From assembly GCF_026151205.1 (NCBI RefSeq), contig NC_087082.1, positions 8,067,908 to 8,131,907 on the forward strand: DNA of 64,000 bases, given 5' to 3'. The DNA comes from Bolinopsis microptera (Eukaryota > Ctenophora > Tentaculata > Lobata > Bolinopsidae). The notes under the pieces are model-generated. The model was not told where the DNA came from and did not search any database. It saw nothing but the letters and a program-made list of their open reading frames with translations. Positions 25,101-34,569 of this stretch are shown here, piece after piece (position 1 is the first letter of the stretch; each line of letters begins with the position of its first letter). Made by a program: the position numbers and the translations under genes.

Positions 25101-28100
25101 GTCATTATAAATTCAATTATACAATAATATACATAATATTATATAATTGATAAGACTCAATAACTTTATCAGAGCTACTTTAGTAATAGTCCGGTACTGG
25201 TAGGTTTGCTATATTACATTGTTCCTCTCATTGTATTTGTTCTGAACAAGGTGTAATAACACCACTACTACACCACTACTTGTACTCCACTGCTAACCCC
25301 TGCGTTTAATCAGTAGCTGTCTGAGCTAATGTCACTGTGTATAACACCACTGTGAGCAACTATAACAGTGCCCCACTGTTAGTGTATTGTAGTGTCTTTC
25401 AGTATATGGTGTTAACATTAGAAGTAGTCATGGAGAAAACCATGTACTTCGAGGTGACCCGCTTGTGACTCGAATAGTTTCGGCTTTTTACAGCCATCCA
25501 CATTCCACAAGGGAGTATCACCTCAATAAATGTAATAGATTTGTAGTGTTGTAATTTGTTTTAAACTAATTACAACACTACAAATCTATTACATTTATTG
25601 TAAGATTCATCATATTACTTTGGGGTGACTGCAGCTACTAACCAACATCACTGATAACGTGTATTTTTCTCACAACGTAAACACACGCTCAAGACAACAT
25701 GGTCTTAACTACATTCCTCCACAGTATCATTGAAGTAGCAAGTTGGTACAATCAAGTTGGCAACTTATTAAACATTAATACTAAACTCAGTAACAAGATA
25801 AATACAGTGCGGGATACCTTCATACAATAAGCTTATCAAGTACCAGTACCAGTACCAGTACCAGTACCAGTACCAGTACCAGTACCAGTACCAGTACCAG
25901 TACCAGTACCAGTACCAGTACCAGTACCAGTAAAAACAAGTGTAATATTAATTAGACCTAGAGAGTGAAATAATTTGATGAGTAACTTAATATAACCCAA
26001 TATGGTAAAAGATGTTATGATGTTTTCTGAAAAAGGTGAGTAGAACTACAAAATACTTTCAACCTCATCAAAAATATAAATCCTGACCAAAGTTATGGGT
26101 CCTTGAAGGTCATGGCGTATATGTACGATCTTCATTGAAGTAGTCAGTAAAACAAGGACATGATACTATGTGTGGGGACTACGGACCCCATCATAACCCA
26201 TTTCAAATTTGCCGCCTGGTTACATAGCACTGAAATACAATATAATTCAATATACTAATTCAAAGCAATGTAATCATAGTACACACCAGCCCAGACGCTC
26301 AACATTTTCTTGGCAGACATAAACCTGGCAGGTATAAACTAACATGTTTACGTTTCAGTGCGACGAGCCTAAAGACGGGAATCTCTCAAATCCTTCTTTT
26401 CTTGACAGTTTCTGCAAACAGGAGGGTTTTATAGGCTGGTTCGATACATCCGCTAAACACAATATCAACGTGTCAGAGTCCGCCACCTTCTTAGTTAAAC
26501 ACGTGAGTTCTAAATGAGTTAAGTTCTATGACTTTTACCATTCAGCTTGAAAATTCGTTAGACCCATTCTGGACTGGCAGTGAAAAGAGTTATAGTCAGG
26601 ATGGTAGTCTAATAAAGGTAAAATCAGGCTACCTTGGTATAGCCACCCTGGTAATACAGCTAGTCTAGAATGAGAACACTCGCCAGGCTCGTTATGTACA
26701 GTCTATCCAGGGTGTACAGTTCGAAGGAAGTGATTCCCATAACACCCCTCTCAAACCCTCTTCAAGTTTTGAATAATGAAATAGTCTTTGTTTTTAAAGA
26801 AATTATTTAAATTCAGTGTTTTCGACAAAATAGACTCTGAATAAATAGAGCATTAAAAATATTCATCATATATGCAGTTCACATTTAAGAATAAATGTAA
26901 TTCCTGAAGGAGCAAGCTGCAGCCCAAACCTTGGTTCTGATCTCCTGCACAGAGCAACCATACTCCTTCCCAAACACGTCCACCTCCATCTCCCCGAACT
27001 GTGTAGCCCAGTCTCTACACAGCATACCCGGGTATAGTCCGTACACTGCTAGCGGGGTCTTTGTTAACAGGATATAGTTCATCCCAACTTTGTGAGACTC
27101 AACCTGGACCTTCTGGAGAACTGTTCGTTTGTATTGAGGCACTTTATTGTGGAGACTATCCTTGTAGAGACTCTCCTTGTGGAGACTATCCTTGTATATA
27201 CTCTCTTTGTGGAACCTTTCCTTTTGGAGACTCTCTTTGTGGAACCTTTCCTTTTGGAGACTCTCTTTGTGGAACCTTTCCTCCATCCAGTATGTGGTTC
27301 TCTCCTCTAGATCCTTACATTTGTCGTGGGCCAATCTTCCAGTTATGTGTTTATCTAAACAGGCCATGATTTGGGCTTTCAGCTCCGTGTTGTCCTCCGC
27401 GAAAGTGCTGTCCTCCAGGGACCTAGTAGTAGTAGTAGTCTCCTCCAGGGCCAGAGACGGCTCACAAATAACCTGGTGAATTAGGAGTAGGACCAAACTG
27501 AGAGACATGGCGTTCCCAGGGAGCGAATGTATAACTGCCACAAAATGTTACTCAAGGTAAAGTTTTAAAACGTTAAATGAGAAATCAATGTTCCACCTGC
27601 ACTGTGTAGTGTGTGGGGGCGTGTCTTTTTAGAGAACTATTTGAAATGACAGGTGTTATAATGGGAGGGGGGCTGGTATGTAGGGGGACATTGTTCTAAT
27701 TCCTTCTCTAAGGGATAATCTTAGATCATCTGGCCAATAACGCAGTCGTTATTTCGACTGTAAATCTTTTTAATTCGTGATTAAGCAGCTGAATATAAGT
27801 ATATAATTAGTAGCAATATCACCGTAACAGTCTCTCCTAGTTAACTTTATTACTGCAACTAATCTTCTCTGGATACTATTAGTGAGGTGGTTGATGGATG
27901 ACCTCAATGTAGATCGATCAAGAGACTAATTATTGTTCAGCAGCTGTCGGAGATCATGACGTTTTTCAACAAGCTGTGATGTTTCGTACGGGATTTAGGT
28001 TTTGGGCCGATCGAAGCACGAATATGAAACATAAGATTTTATCTCTGTCTAATCTCAGTAGTATAGTAGTACTGTAGTATAGCTCACGTTTTAGACTCTA

Positions 28101-31100
28101 CGGCGTGACACTCTACAGCAGCGTACAAAACAGGACTCTACGACGTGGAGATGTGATAAAACAGGACTCTACGGCGGCAAACAATTTTCCTATTTTCGAT
28201 AAAAATAGATCAAATTTTATATTTGGTCACTAGTCACTAGTCACAGGAAGCGTATTTTAAAAGTCAGTTTTTATCGCATCAAGAAAATATCCATCCCGAC
28301 CTAAGAAACAGCCGATGAAATTGTAACACTAACAAAACTAGTAAACACAACGGTATGACAACAAAACGACTGATAATGTTATTTTAATAATCTTTGAACG
28401 TGCACGAGCAACACCGTTACTAAGCAACTTTTAATTTTCACCGAATTTGCACGTGGGCGGTCACACATAAAACATTATGCCATTAACTGGGCCTGATTGG
28501 TTTCTACTTGCTAGGGTCGTTAAGACCCTCAACTCATCTGACAGGGTCGTTATCGTAATAAAATAACGATATGCAATCTGCATGTTTACGTTGTAGAGTC
28601 CTGTTTTGTACGGCGTCGCCGTAGATTCTCACGCCATAGAATCCCGGACCCATAATTGCTTGAGCTACGTAAAAACTTGAGATGTCATCATTTAACTTTA
28701 GAACTACCAATCAATTTTTTCCTTTTCACCCTTTTGAAAAAAGGCAATAGTGAAAGGTTACGAATGGAGGTTTTTGCAGAAAAACGTGGATTTTGAGAAC
28801 GAGATAGGTGGGTTTAAATATGTCGTGTGTCCTTCCTTCCGTTCGTCACCATGCAACGAAAAAGTTGGGCGCGCGCGAGGATTGCTTGCGGAGATGTGAT
28901 GTATAGATAGCCTGTGATCTATGAATGCGCGGCGCGACTATGTTTTAATGTATATGATGCATGTAATGTATAATATTACTATTACGTAATACGCCCAATT
29001 TGTACGTGGCACGCGTAGTGTATTGAGATACAAGTTACAGATACAAGTTAAGTTCTACGGCAATTGAACTGAATTTCAAGTGTTTCCCGTATTTGATGCA
29101 TAATTTATCAATATTATTATCATGAAGATTGAAGTGAGCTGATTGGAGCTTATACTTAAATTTATAGTAAATGTGAAATGGAAATCTAGCGTCCGCCAAA
29201 ACGAAACAACGGGCGCAATTCTTGTTACAGAATGAAGTTTAGGCAAATGGATTAAAAGTTATCCAAAAAGAACATCCTTGCAAGACTTTTGAAACACCCT
29301 GTATTATGTTAAATATTATAATTTATATGTTACATATTGGCAAGAGATTATTTATAATCCCAGGGAATAGTGATCGTGAAGGCGGTGAAGCCATTAACCT
29401 CTCCTATTCCAATGACCATAGTGCGTGATGAAGAATCACATCCTTTTCGAGGTGCTACTATTAAGCATTGTAATCTGTCCTGGGTGACTCCAGTTTAAAC
29501 AGATGACGTGCAACTAAACACTATGGATCTAGACAGGCAAAGGTCGATAAAAAACCGGGTGCGAGATGCTAGCAACTTCTCCTCTCTAAAAATTTGCTGC
29601 AGAAACATCACAAAGTAACAACAAGAAACGGTGTGTGGCTCCCTCTGCAAGGACGGATGATACCAGTATGAAGGTGGCGGGGCAAAGCCTAAGGGACCCC
29701 CGTGGCCAGATGAGTGTTGGGAGAACACGTCATTGTAGCAGATTTATTTCTCCACAGATCACCCATGTGGACTCCGACTCTAATAAGAAACAGCCAGCGA
29801 ATTATTCTAAAACAGGTCTTACATTTGGGACATGGAATGTATTATCTCTGACAAGTAGTTCAAGTCAGTTGTTCCAGCTATCAGAGAATATCTCTGAGTA
29901 TAAGTTGGACTTGCTGGGTATAACTGAGACCCATATGCCTGGTACAGGATCAGAGCTACTGGATAATGGCTCCTTACTTATTTATTCAGGGAGGACGGAC
30001 GGTATAAGAAGGCGAGGTGTCGGTCTTACCCTTTCAAAGAAGATTAAAAATTCATTAATTTCCTATCTACCAATATCTGACCGTTTGTTGAGTGCAAGGC
30101 TGCATAGTCAACACCTGAACATCTCTGTTGTTGTGGCATATGCGCCAACTGAGGGGGCTTCAGATAATGATAAGGATGAATTCTACCAGCAGTTGTCAAG
30201 TGCATTCGATGAGCTACCCCGACATGATCTAAAATTACTGCTCGGTGATCTTAATGCTAAGGTCACATCGGACTGCAGTTCTATGTCAGGTGTCATCGGT
30301 GGGCACTCGCTTCACAGCTCATCAAATGACAATGGTACCCGATTGTTGGACTTTTGCATTGCCCACCAACTTACCATCGGTGGCACTATGTTTCAGCAAA
30401 AGGATATACATAAAGGTACGTGGAGATCACCTAATGGTCGTACTGTAAACCAAATAGACCACATCTGTATCAGTAAGAAGTTTGGAGGCTCTTTGCTAAA
30501 TGTAAAAGTTTGTAGGGGGGCTGACATTGGGTCTGATCACTATTTGGTAAGAGCACGACTGAGAATGAAGCTTATGTCAGTGAAAAAGAAGCAGGAACGT
30601 AAGCTTGAGATTCCTGCTATTGAGCATCTGCGTGATCATTCACTTGTTTCCGAATACAATATTGTTCTGAGAAACAAATTTGACTGTTTGGAACCTGAGG
30701 TTGACCTGGAATCAATGTGGGACAACTTTAAGACAACTGTCCAACAAGTTTCCATGGAAATTCTTGGGCAAAGACCTCGTAAAAAGAAGGACAGGCACCA
30801 ATCTCAGAAGACAAAAGAATTATTGAAGAACCGTAAGGAATTTAAGCGTAAAGACCCTAATTCGAACGCTAACAGGTCAGAGTATTCTAGATTGAATAAG
30901 CTCTTTAAAAAAAGTAGCAAGATGGACGATAACAACTGGGCACGTAGAATGGCCAATGACTTGGAAGAAGCTGCGAGAAAAGGTCAGCAACGTGAGGTAT
31001 GGCAGAAGATCAATGTCATATCTGGAAAGAAGAAGAAGCAGTCAACTGCAGTTAGAGACGTATCTGGCCAGTTGATTGCCGACCCTCATGCCCAGAAAGA

Positions 31101-34100
31101 AAGGTGGAAAGAGCACTTCTCTAGGCTATTGAACCCTCCCCCGCAAGAGGCCAATATTTCTGACCTAGACAACATCCCTCCGCAACCCAGTTTTGACGAC
31201 CTTTCCGATTCGGATGAGGCTCCTACAAGAAACGAGATTGTTGATGCCCTCAAAAAACTCAAGAATCACAAAAGTCCAGGAGTGGATGGTATCACCAACG
31301 AGCAACTTAAGTATGGACAGGATGGATTGGTTGACCAACTAGTTGTGTTGTTCAAGAAAGTGTGGGAAGATGAGAAGATTCCTGAGGATTGGTCCAAAGG
31401 TGTTATTATTATCGTTGGAAAGAAAGGTGACACCTCTCATTGCGCTAACAACAGAGGCATTACATTAAGATCCACAGCCTCGAAGCTCCTGCAGATGATA
31501 CTCCTGCGGAGACTTAGCAATGGCATGGAAAAATTTCTCCGGGAGAATCAAAGTGGTTTTAGACAGAATCGCTCATGTATTGACCAGGTTTATTCACTCC
31601 GCTGTATTATACACCAATGCATTGAGTATAATATTCCTCTGTATATTAATTTTGTTGATTTCAAAGCAGCTTTTGATTCGATTGACAGGCAGTTCATTTG
31701 GAGAAGTATGCAGCACTACGGCTTACATGACAAGTACATTACAATTATGAAGGCGTTCTTTACTCACACAGTTAGTGCTGTTAGGGTCAATGGAGAGGTT
31801 ACAGGTTGGTTTGATGTCAACTCGGGAACTGGGCAAGGTGATATACAGGGACCACCAGTCTTCAACTTTTGTTTGAATTTTTCAGCATACCTTATGGAAC
31901 TAAACAAGGTCATTAGTAAGGGGGCTCTATTACAGCTGCCAGCCCCCGGGGTAGAAGAAAAACATCTCTTGGACACTGATTACGCTGATGACATGGCCAT
32001 GTTAGATAACTCAAAAGAAGGGCTGCAGGAAACCACTGACCTTCTCTGCAAATACAGTGCCTATGCGGGTCTGAAGATTAATGCTGGCAAAACACAGAGC
32101 ATGGTTGTCAGTAAAAGTGCATCGCAGAGGCCATATTCTAAAGACGACACTATGGACATCAGTGTGGAAGGTCTCCCAATACAGCAGGTCAGCAGTTTCA
32201 CTTACTTGGGCGCTATCATCAGTGGGAATGGAACAATTGACAAAGAACTGTCAGCTCGAATTCAAAAGGCCTCTGGGGCATTCTATCAGCTTAGCAGTAT
32301 ATGGTACAGTCGCAACATCAAGACACCAACTAAAATCAGGATATACAAAGCGGCTGTCCTCACTATACTGCTATATGGAAGTGAGGTATGGAATACCACT
32401 CAGACGCAGATGAAAAGAATCGAGGTGTTCCATCATAGATGTCTGAGAAGAATCCTGAAAATCAAATGGTTTTATCACGTATCTAATGCTGACGTACTTA
32501 AGCGGGCTAACATTGCCCCTGTTGATACTTTCGTACGAGCAGCTAGGCTCCGATGGTTTGGCCATGTGGTGAGGATGCCAGAAGAAAGAATTCCCAACTA
32601 TCTTCTGCACTGGATCCCAAAACATGGTAAAAGATCAAGAGGCAGACCTCGGAAAAACTGGTTGTCATGCGTCCGGGAGGATGCAGCAATCTTCACAGGT
32701 GTCGATAACATCACGATAGAAGATGCAGAACAACAAGCTACAGATAGGGTTCACTGGAGAGGTCTAATACACCGGAGAAAGGAGTTACTATGTGGTGCAG
32801 GCCACTCCAACGACTAGGAGGAGACCTTTTCAAGTACAAGTAAGTTACATATTACGATGCTTCTAATTTGAAAATAGCTGGTGATTCCGTGTATTGCGAC
32901 AAAGAGATAATGCTCTTTTTAGGTAAGGGAAATTCGTCCACATATTATGTAACATATTATTACATCACAGTATAAATTATGATATAACGTCTTCTACAAA
33001 TTTCTCTATAATTACCTATCTCATTGCATGTACAATATTCCACATTCCGTTCCTTCCTTACACTTTCACAGACATTAATTACATAAATCTAATAAACCCT
33101 CTTGAAATCCTATTTTTTTAATGATGTTTAATGAGGAGTCCTAACTCTCCTCACGTCCGTAAATGGAGTTTTCTTTGTATCATATTATGTGAGAATTACA
33201 TTAACATATATATATAATATGTTAATGTTAATGTTATATAATTACTATTGTGACGGTACATTAGAACTAGACAGAAACAAAGTGTGAAGGGCCTGAACAT
33301 TAATATATAATATATATATTATATATAATTATATATAATTATATATAATAACATAGCAGTATATATAATATATATATAGCAGTATATATAATATATAATA
33401 ACATAGCAGTATTCCGGAGGTCTTTATAATTCTCTCCGTGAATTACATCCCGAAAAGTTGTGAACACTGGTACCTGATAATATCCTGCAAGAGTTGCCAC
33501 AGTGTTTAGTGAGTGTTATCAGGACAGACTGTGAGTCACCGCAGACAGGGAAGTTTTATCTTACTATATATAGTCTATATCTTAGTCTATAGTCTATATC
33601 TTATAGTCTATATCTTAGTCTATATCTTACTATATATATATAAAGCGAGACGATAAATTTATCTGAACTGGTTCCACGGAATGAACAAGGAAACAAAGAC
33701 CAAGTTCGTGAAGTTTGACGTAGTTGAGTTCTACCCCTCAATAACGGAAGACCTGCTCGACAAAGCCATACAGTTCGCCATGCAGACCATCGAACTCAGC
33801 CCCAGGGATATTGAGATTATAAAGCACACAAAAAATGCGCTTCTCTTCCATAACGGCGATGTCTGGGAAAAGAAAAACAGGAATTTTTACGTCACTATGC
33901 GATTATACGATGGCGCCGAAACATGCAAACTAGTCGGCATATACATGCTCAACCACGAGCAATGATTGTTGGAACGAAATTTTGATCGGTTTGTGGTGAA
34001 TACTTTGTGTTTAAAGTTTTTTACATTGAAATCGGCTGCATCTTCGGTTGGAATGGATATTTTTGGATTCGATTAAAACTTTTTTTCAAAGAATACTACT

Positions 34101-34569
34101 AGCTTCCTCCATGTTACCACGGGTTTTCTAGTTATAGTTTAAAATGTGTATTATAGTATAAAATGTGCATTGTAGTATGAAATGTTTATTATAGCATAAA
34201 ATGTGTATTATAGTTGCTACTTTATTCTTAACTGAAGAATGAATACCCATCTTGGAAATGATCACCCTCTAGACTAGTGACGCTACATTTAAGGATGCTC
34301 TTGGATAAAAAATACGATTAATTTCATTCCACTTGTATCAGTATACGTAGTTTAGCAGGCTTTGACTGTACGTGTAAAAATTGTACATATTTTAAACCTA
34401 CAAATGTATTACTCCTGATTCTCACTTTATAACACCTGATACTCTGCAGATATTGGAGACGACAGAATCCATGAACCTACAATCTCCTCGCACAGATTCC
34501 GCGCTGAAAGTGGCAAATGGCCACGGAAATGGGCATGTAAAAGAAAAGAGCTCCAGTTGCTGCAGTTAG
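22030..34569 (+). CDS. RAB32-like: Rab32/Rab38-like small GTPase (five placed exons)
   Basis: Exons 22030-22152, 23150-23257, 23904-24056, 26359-26502 and 34450-34569 all join in phase 0 and encode 215 residues plus stop. Visible GTPase motifs: P-loop GDLGVGKT, switch I HYRATIGVDFALK, WDIAGQERFGNMTR, NKCD (split by intron 3), and TSAK. WDIAGQE with Ile, instead of the usual Rab WDTAGQE, together with EHLFKVLVIGDLGVGKTS, marks the Rab32/38 subfamily, which acts in trafficking to lysosome-related organelles and binds mitochondria/AKAP in vertebrates. The C-terminus SSSCCS ends in a CCX prenylation motif, placed in its own exon 7.9 kb downstream. All required GTP-binding residues are present. 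The true start is uncertain (candidate at 20392). Confidence 0.95.
22661..22802. repeat. 31-bp tandem repeat in Rab intron
   Basis: About four to five copies of a unit containing ACCTTATTTTATATACCGAG and AAACAGTTAGT, the last ones degraded. Confidence 0.85.
23150..23257 (+). CDS. Rab gene exon with switch II
   Basis: Acceptor CCCTCATAG, donor GTCAGT. Encodes 36 codons, IGVDFALKVINW to GQERFGNMTR. Confidence 0.93.
23904..24056 (+). CDS. Rab gene exon with NK of the NKxD box
   Basis: Acceptor TGCTCCCAG, donor GTACTA. Encodes 51 codons, VYYKEAVAAMIVFD to CLLLSNK. A TTAA-type repeat element begins only 8 bp after the donor. Confidence 0.93.
24068..24712 (+). mobile_element. TTAA-flanked inverted-repeat element, partial copy in Rab intron 3
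   Basis: Starts TTAA-GGGTATACACCAAAA and is collinear for about 640 bp with the left and central part of the 1-kb element at 60597-61602, sharing GACCAAAAAGTCAGTCAGGG, GTGTGTAAAATCTTGATATC and CACCCTAAAATGCTTCC. The right inverted arm is missing: sequence departs at the 15-bp array at about 24710. Divergence from the other copy is clear, so both are old or from different subfamilies. Confidence 0.8.
24713..24782. repeat. 15-bp tandem repeat (GTTACATGAGTAATT), about five copies
   Basis: Five near-identical head-to-tail copies at the broken right end of the intronic element. Confidence 0.92.
25524..25600. repeat. Perfect 33-bp hairpin in Rab intron 3
   Basis: 25524-25556 and 25568-25600 are exact reverse complements (outer end CAATAAATGTAATAGATTTG), separated by 11 nt. 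Part of the arm, ACAAATCTATTACATTTATT, also occurs at about 56196-56219, so it probably belongs to a dispersed palindromic element and is not a conserved structure. Confidence 0.9.
25841..25932. repeat. Hexanucleotide (TACCAG)n, about 15 copies
   Basis: A pure array with no interruptions, which implies recent slippage. Confidence 0.97.
26359..26502 (+). CDS. Rab gene exon with TSAK box
   Basis: Acceptor TTTACGTTTCAG, donor GTGAGT. Encodes 48 codons from CDEPKDGN to FLVKH, completing NKCD and including the G5 box DTSAK. Confidence 0.93.
26885..27508 (-). CDS. Secreted repeat-containing protein, nested antisense in the last Rab intron
   Basis: A 207-residue intronless frame starts at ATG 27508 in the context AACGCCATGT. 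It begins with a clear signal peptide, MSLSLVLLLIHQVIC, followed by a Thr-rich segment. Residues about 77-121 form a charged tandem repeat: three ERFHKESLQK-type decamers, then diverged KDSLHKESLY units, probably a continuous helix. The C-terminal 70 residues are globular-looking, with Cys at about 164, 185 and 199; with Cys 50 and 64 these could form disulphides. I do not recognise a family. The upstream in-frame GTG at 27541 is unlikely to be the start, because the ATG lies directly at the signal peptide. It lies 382 bp past exon 4 of the Rab gene on the opposite strand. Confidence 0.75.
   Translation of the reverse strand: MSLSLVLLLIHQVICEPSLALEETTTTTRSLEDSTFAEDNTELKAQIMACLDKHITGRLAHDKCKDLEERTTYWMEERFHKESLQKERFHKESLQKERFHKESIYKDSLHKESLYKDSLHNKVPQYKRTVLQKVQVESHKVGMNYILLTKTPLAVYGLYPGMLCRDWATQFGEMEVDVFGKEYGCSVQEIRTKVWAAACSFRNYIYS
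27509..28093. promoter_or_regulatory. Presumed 5' region of the nested antisense gene
   Basis: About 580 bp upstream (to the right) of the nested gene, with no coding frame. No confident TATA box can be named at a typical distance. A GTGGGGGCGTGTC GC/CACCC-type motif at about 27610-27625 is a possible promoter element. Confidence 0.3.
28094..28645. mobile_element. Element with about 50-bp inverted ends, containing family X sequence
   Basis: GTACAAAACAGGACTCTAC at 28123-28141 is the exact complement of 28593-28611. Similarity continues outward over about 30 bp (GGCGTGA...CTCTAC against GAATCTACGGCG). The interior (28255-28460) is family X, shared with 15930-16170 and 33985-34130. No transposase frame and no clear target duplication. 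Confidence 0.75.
29035..29301. mobile_element. Mariner-like element, right part
   Basis: Ends CTTTTGAAACACCCTG followed by TA, the complement of the CAGGGTG..CAAAAG style of end at 11830. Upstream text (AAGTTAAGTTCTACGGCAAT and AACGGGCGCAA) is shared with 38960-39095. Confidence 0.6.
29590..32817 (+). CDS. LINE endonuclease-reverse transcriptase ORF, uninterrupted (about 1060-1075 codons)
   Basis: A single open frame encodes an apurinic-type endonuclease (TFGTWNVLSL, LLGITETHMPG, LLLGDLNAKV, GSDHYLVR). A basic linker follows, then a reverse transcriptase with NNRGITLRSTASKLL, QSGFRQNRSCIDQ, FVDFKAAFDSIDR, GTGQGDIQGPPVFN and TDYADDMAM (catalytic Asp pair near residue 784, counting from 29635). 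The C-terminal region has RLRWFGHVVRM and GRPRKNW. The first ATG is at 29668; the frame is open back to 29590, so the true start may be frameshifted or lie in another frame. Architecture resembles RTE-like LINEs; clade is not certain. All catalytic residues are present, so the copy is young or recently active. It lies in the Rab gene's last intron, same strand. No poly-A tail is seen immediately downstream. Confidence 0.9.
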   Translation, partial: KFAAETSQSNNKKRCVAPSARTDDTSMKVAGQSLRDPRGQMSVGRTRHCSRFISPQITHVDSDSNKKQPANYSKTGLTFGTWNVLSLTSSSSQLFQLSENISEYKLDLLGITETHMPGTGSELLDNGSLLIYSGRTDGIRRRGVGLTLSKKIKNSLISYLPISDRLLSARLHSQHLNISVVVAYAPTEGASDNDKDEFYQQLSSAFDELPRHDLKLLLGDLNAKVTSDCSSMSGVIGGHSLHSSSNDNGTRLLDFCIAHQLTIGGTMFQQKDIHKGTWRSPNGRTVNQIDHICISKKFGGSLLNVKVCRGADIGSDHYLVRARLRMKLMSVKKKQERKLEIPAIEHLRDHSLVSEYNIVLRNKFDCLEPEVDLESMWDNFKTTVQQVSMEILGQRPRKKKDRHQSQKTKELLKNRKEFKRKDPNSNANRSEYSRLNKLFKKSSKMDDNNWARRMANDLEEAARKGQQREVWQKINVISGKKKKQSTAVRDVSGQLIADPHAQKERWKEHFSRLLNPPPQEANISDLDNIPPQPSFDDLSDSDEAPTRNEIVDALKKLKNHKSPGVDGITNEQLKYGQDGLVDQLVVLFKKVWEDEKIPEDWSKGVIIIVGKKGDTSHCANNRGITLRSTASKLLQMILLRRLSNGMEKFLRENQSGFRQNRSCIDQVYSLRCIIHQCIEYNIPLYINFVDFKAAFDSIDRQFIWRSMQHYGLHDKYITIMKAFFTHTVSAVRVNGEVTGWFDVNSGTGQGDIQGPPVFNFCLNFSAYLMELNKVISKGALLQLPAPGVEEKHLLDTDYADDMAMLDNSKEGLQETTDLLCKYSAYAGLKINAGKTQSMVVSKSASQRPYSKDDTMDISVEGLPIQQVSSFTYLGAIISGNGTIDKELSARIQKASGAFYQLSSIWYSRNIKTPTKIRIYKAAVLTILLYGSEVWNTTQTQMKRIEVFHHRCLRRILKIKWFYHVSNADVLKRANIAPVDTFVRAARLRWFGHVVRMPEERIPNYLLHWIPKHGKRSRGRPRKNWLSCVREDAAIFTGVDNITIEDAEQQATDRVHWRGLIHRRKELLCGAGHSND
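33663..33965 (+). pseudogene. Penelope-like element reverse-transcriptase fragment
   Basis: The frame reads KFVKFDVVEFYPSITEDLL, DIEIIKHTKNALLFHNGDVW, then FYVTMRLYDGAETCKLVGIY. This is the block around the first catalytic Asp in Penelope-like RTs (xFDxxxFYPSI, the IKHxRxSLLF segment, YDGAExCELVG). It ends at a stop after LNHEQ. The fingers, the catalytic DD pair and the GIY-YIG region are all missing. A family X repeat follows at once, suggesting that the 3' part was cut away by an insertion. It lies in the Rab gene's last intron. Confidence 0.75.
33985..34130 (-). repeat. Interspersed repeat family X, copy 3 (inverted)
   Basis: The reverse complement of this stretch matches 15940-16080: AGGGAGGAAGCTA-type start, AAAAATATCCA, and ACAGCCGAT-type centre (here ATCGGCTGCATC). 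Confidence 0.65.
34450..34569 (+). CDS. Rab gene last coding exon with prenylation motif
   Basis: Acceptor ATACTCTGCAG, then 39 codons and TAG. The peptide starts ILETTESMN and ends KEKSSSCCS. It joins exon 4 in phase 0 to give FLVKH-ILETTE, which fits the end of the GTPase fold followed by the hypervariable tail and Cys pair. Confidence 0.88.
   Translation: MLETTESMNLQSPRTDSALKVANGHGNGHVKEKSSSCCS

Noticed and set aside
25524..25600. microRNA precursor
   Set aside because: The stem is perfectly paired without the usual bulges and part of the arm is dispersed, so I list it as a palindromic repeat; small-RNA data could reverse this.
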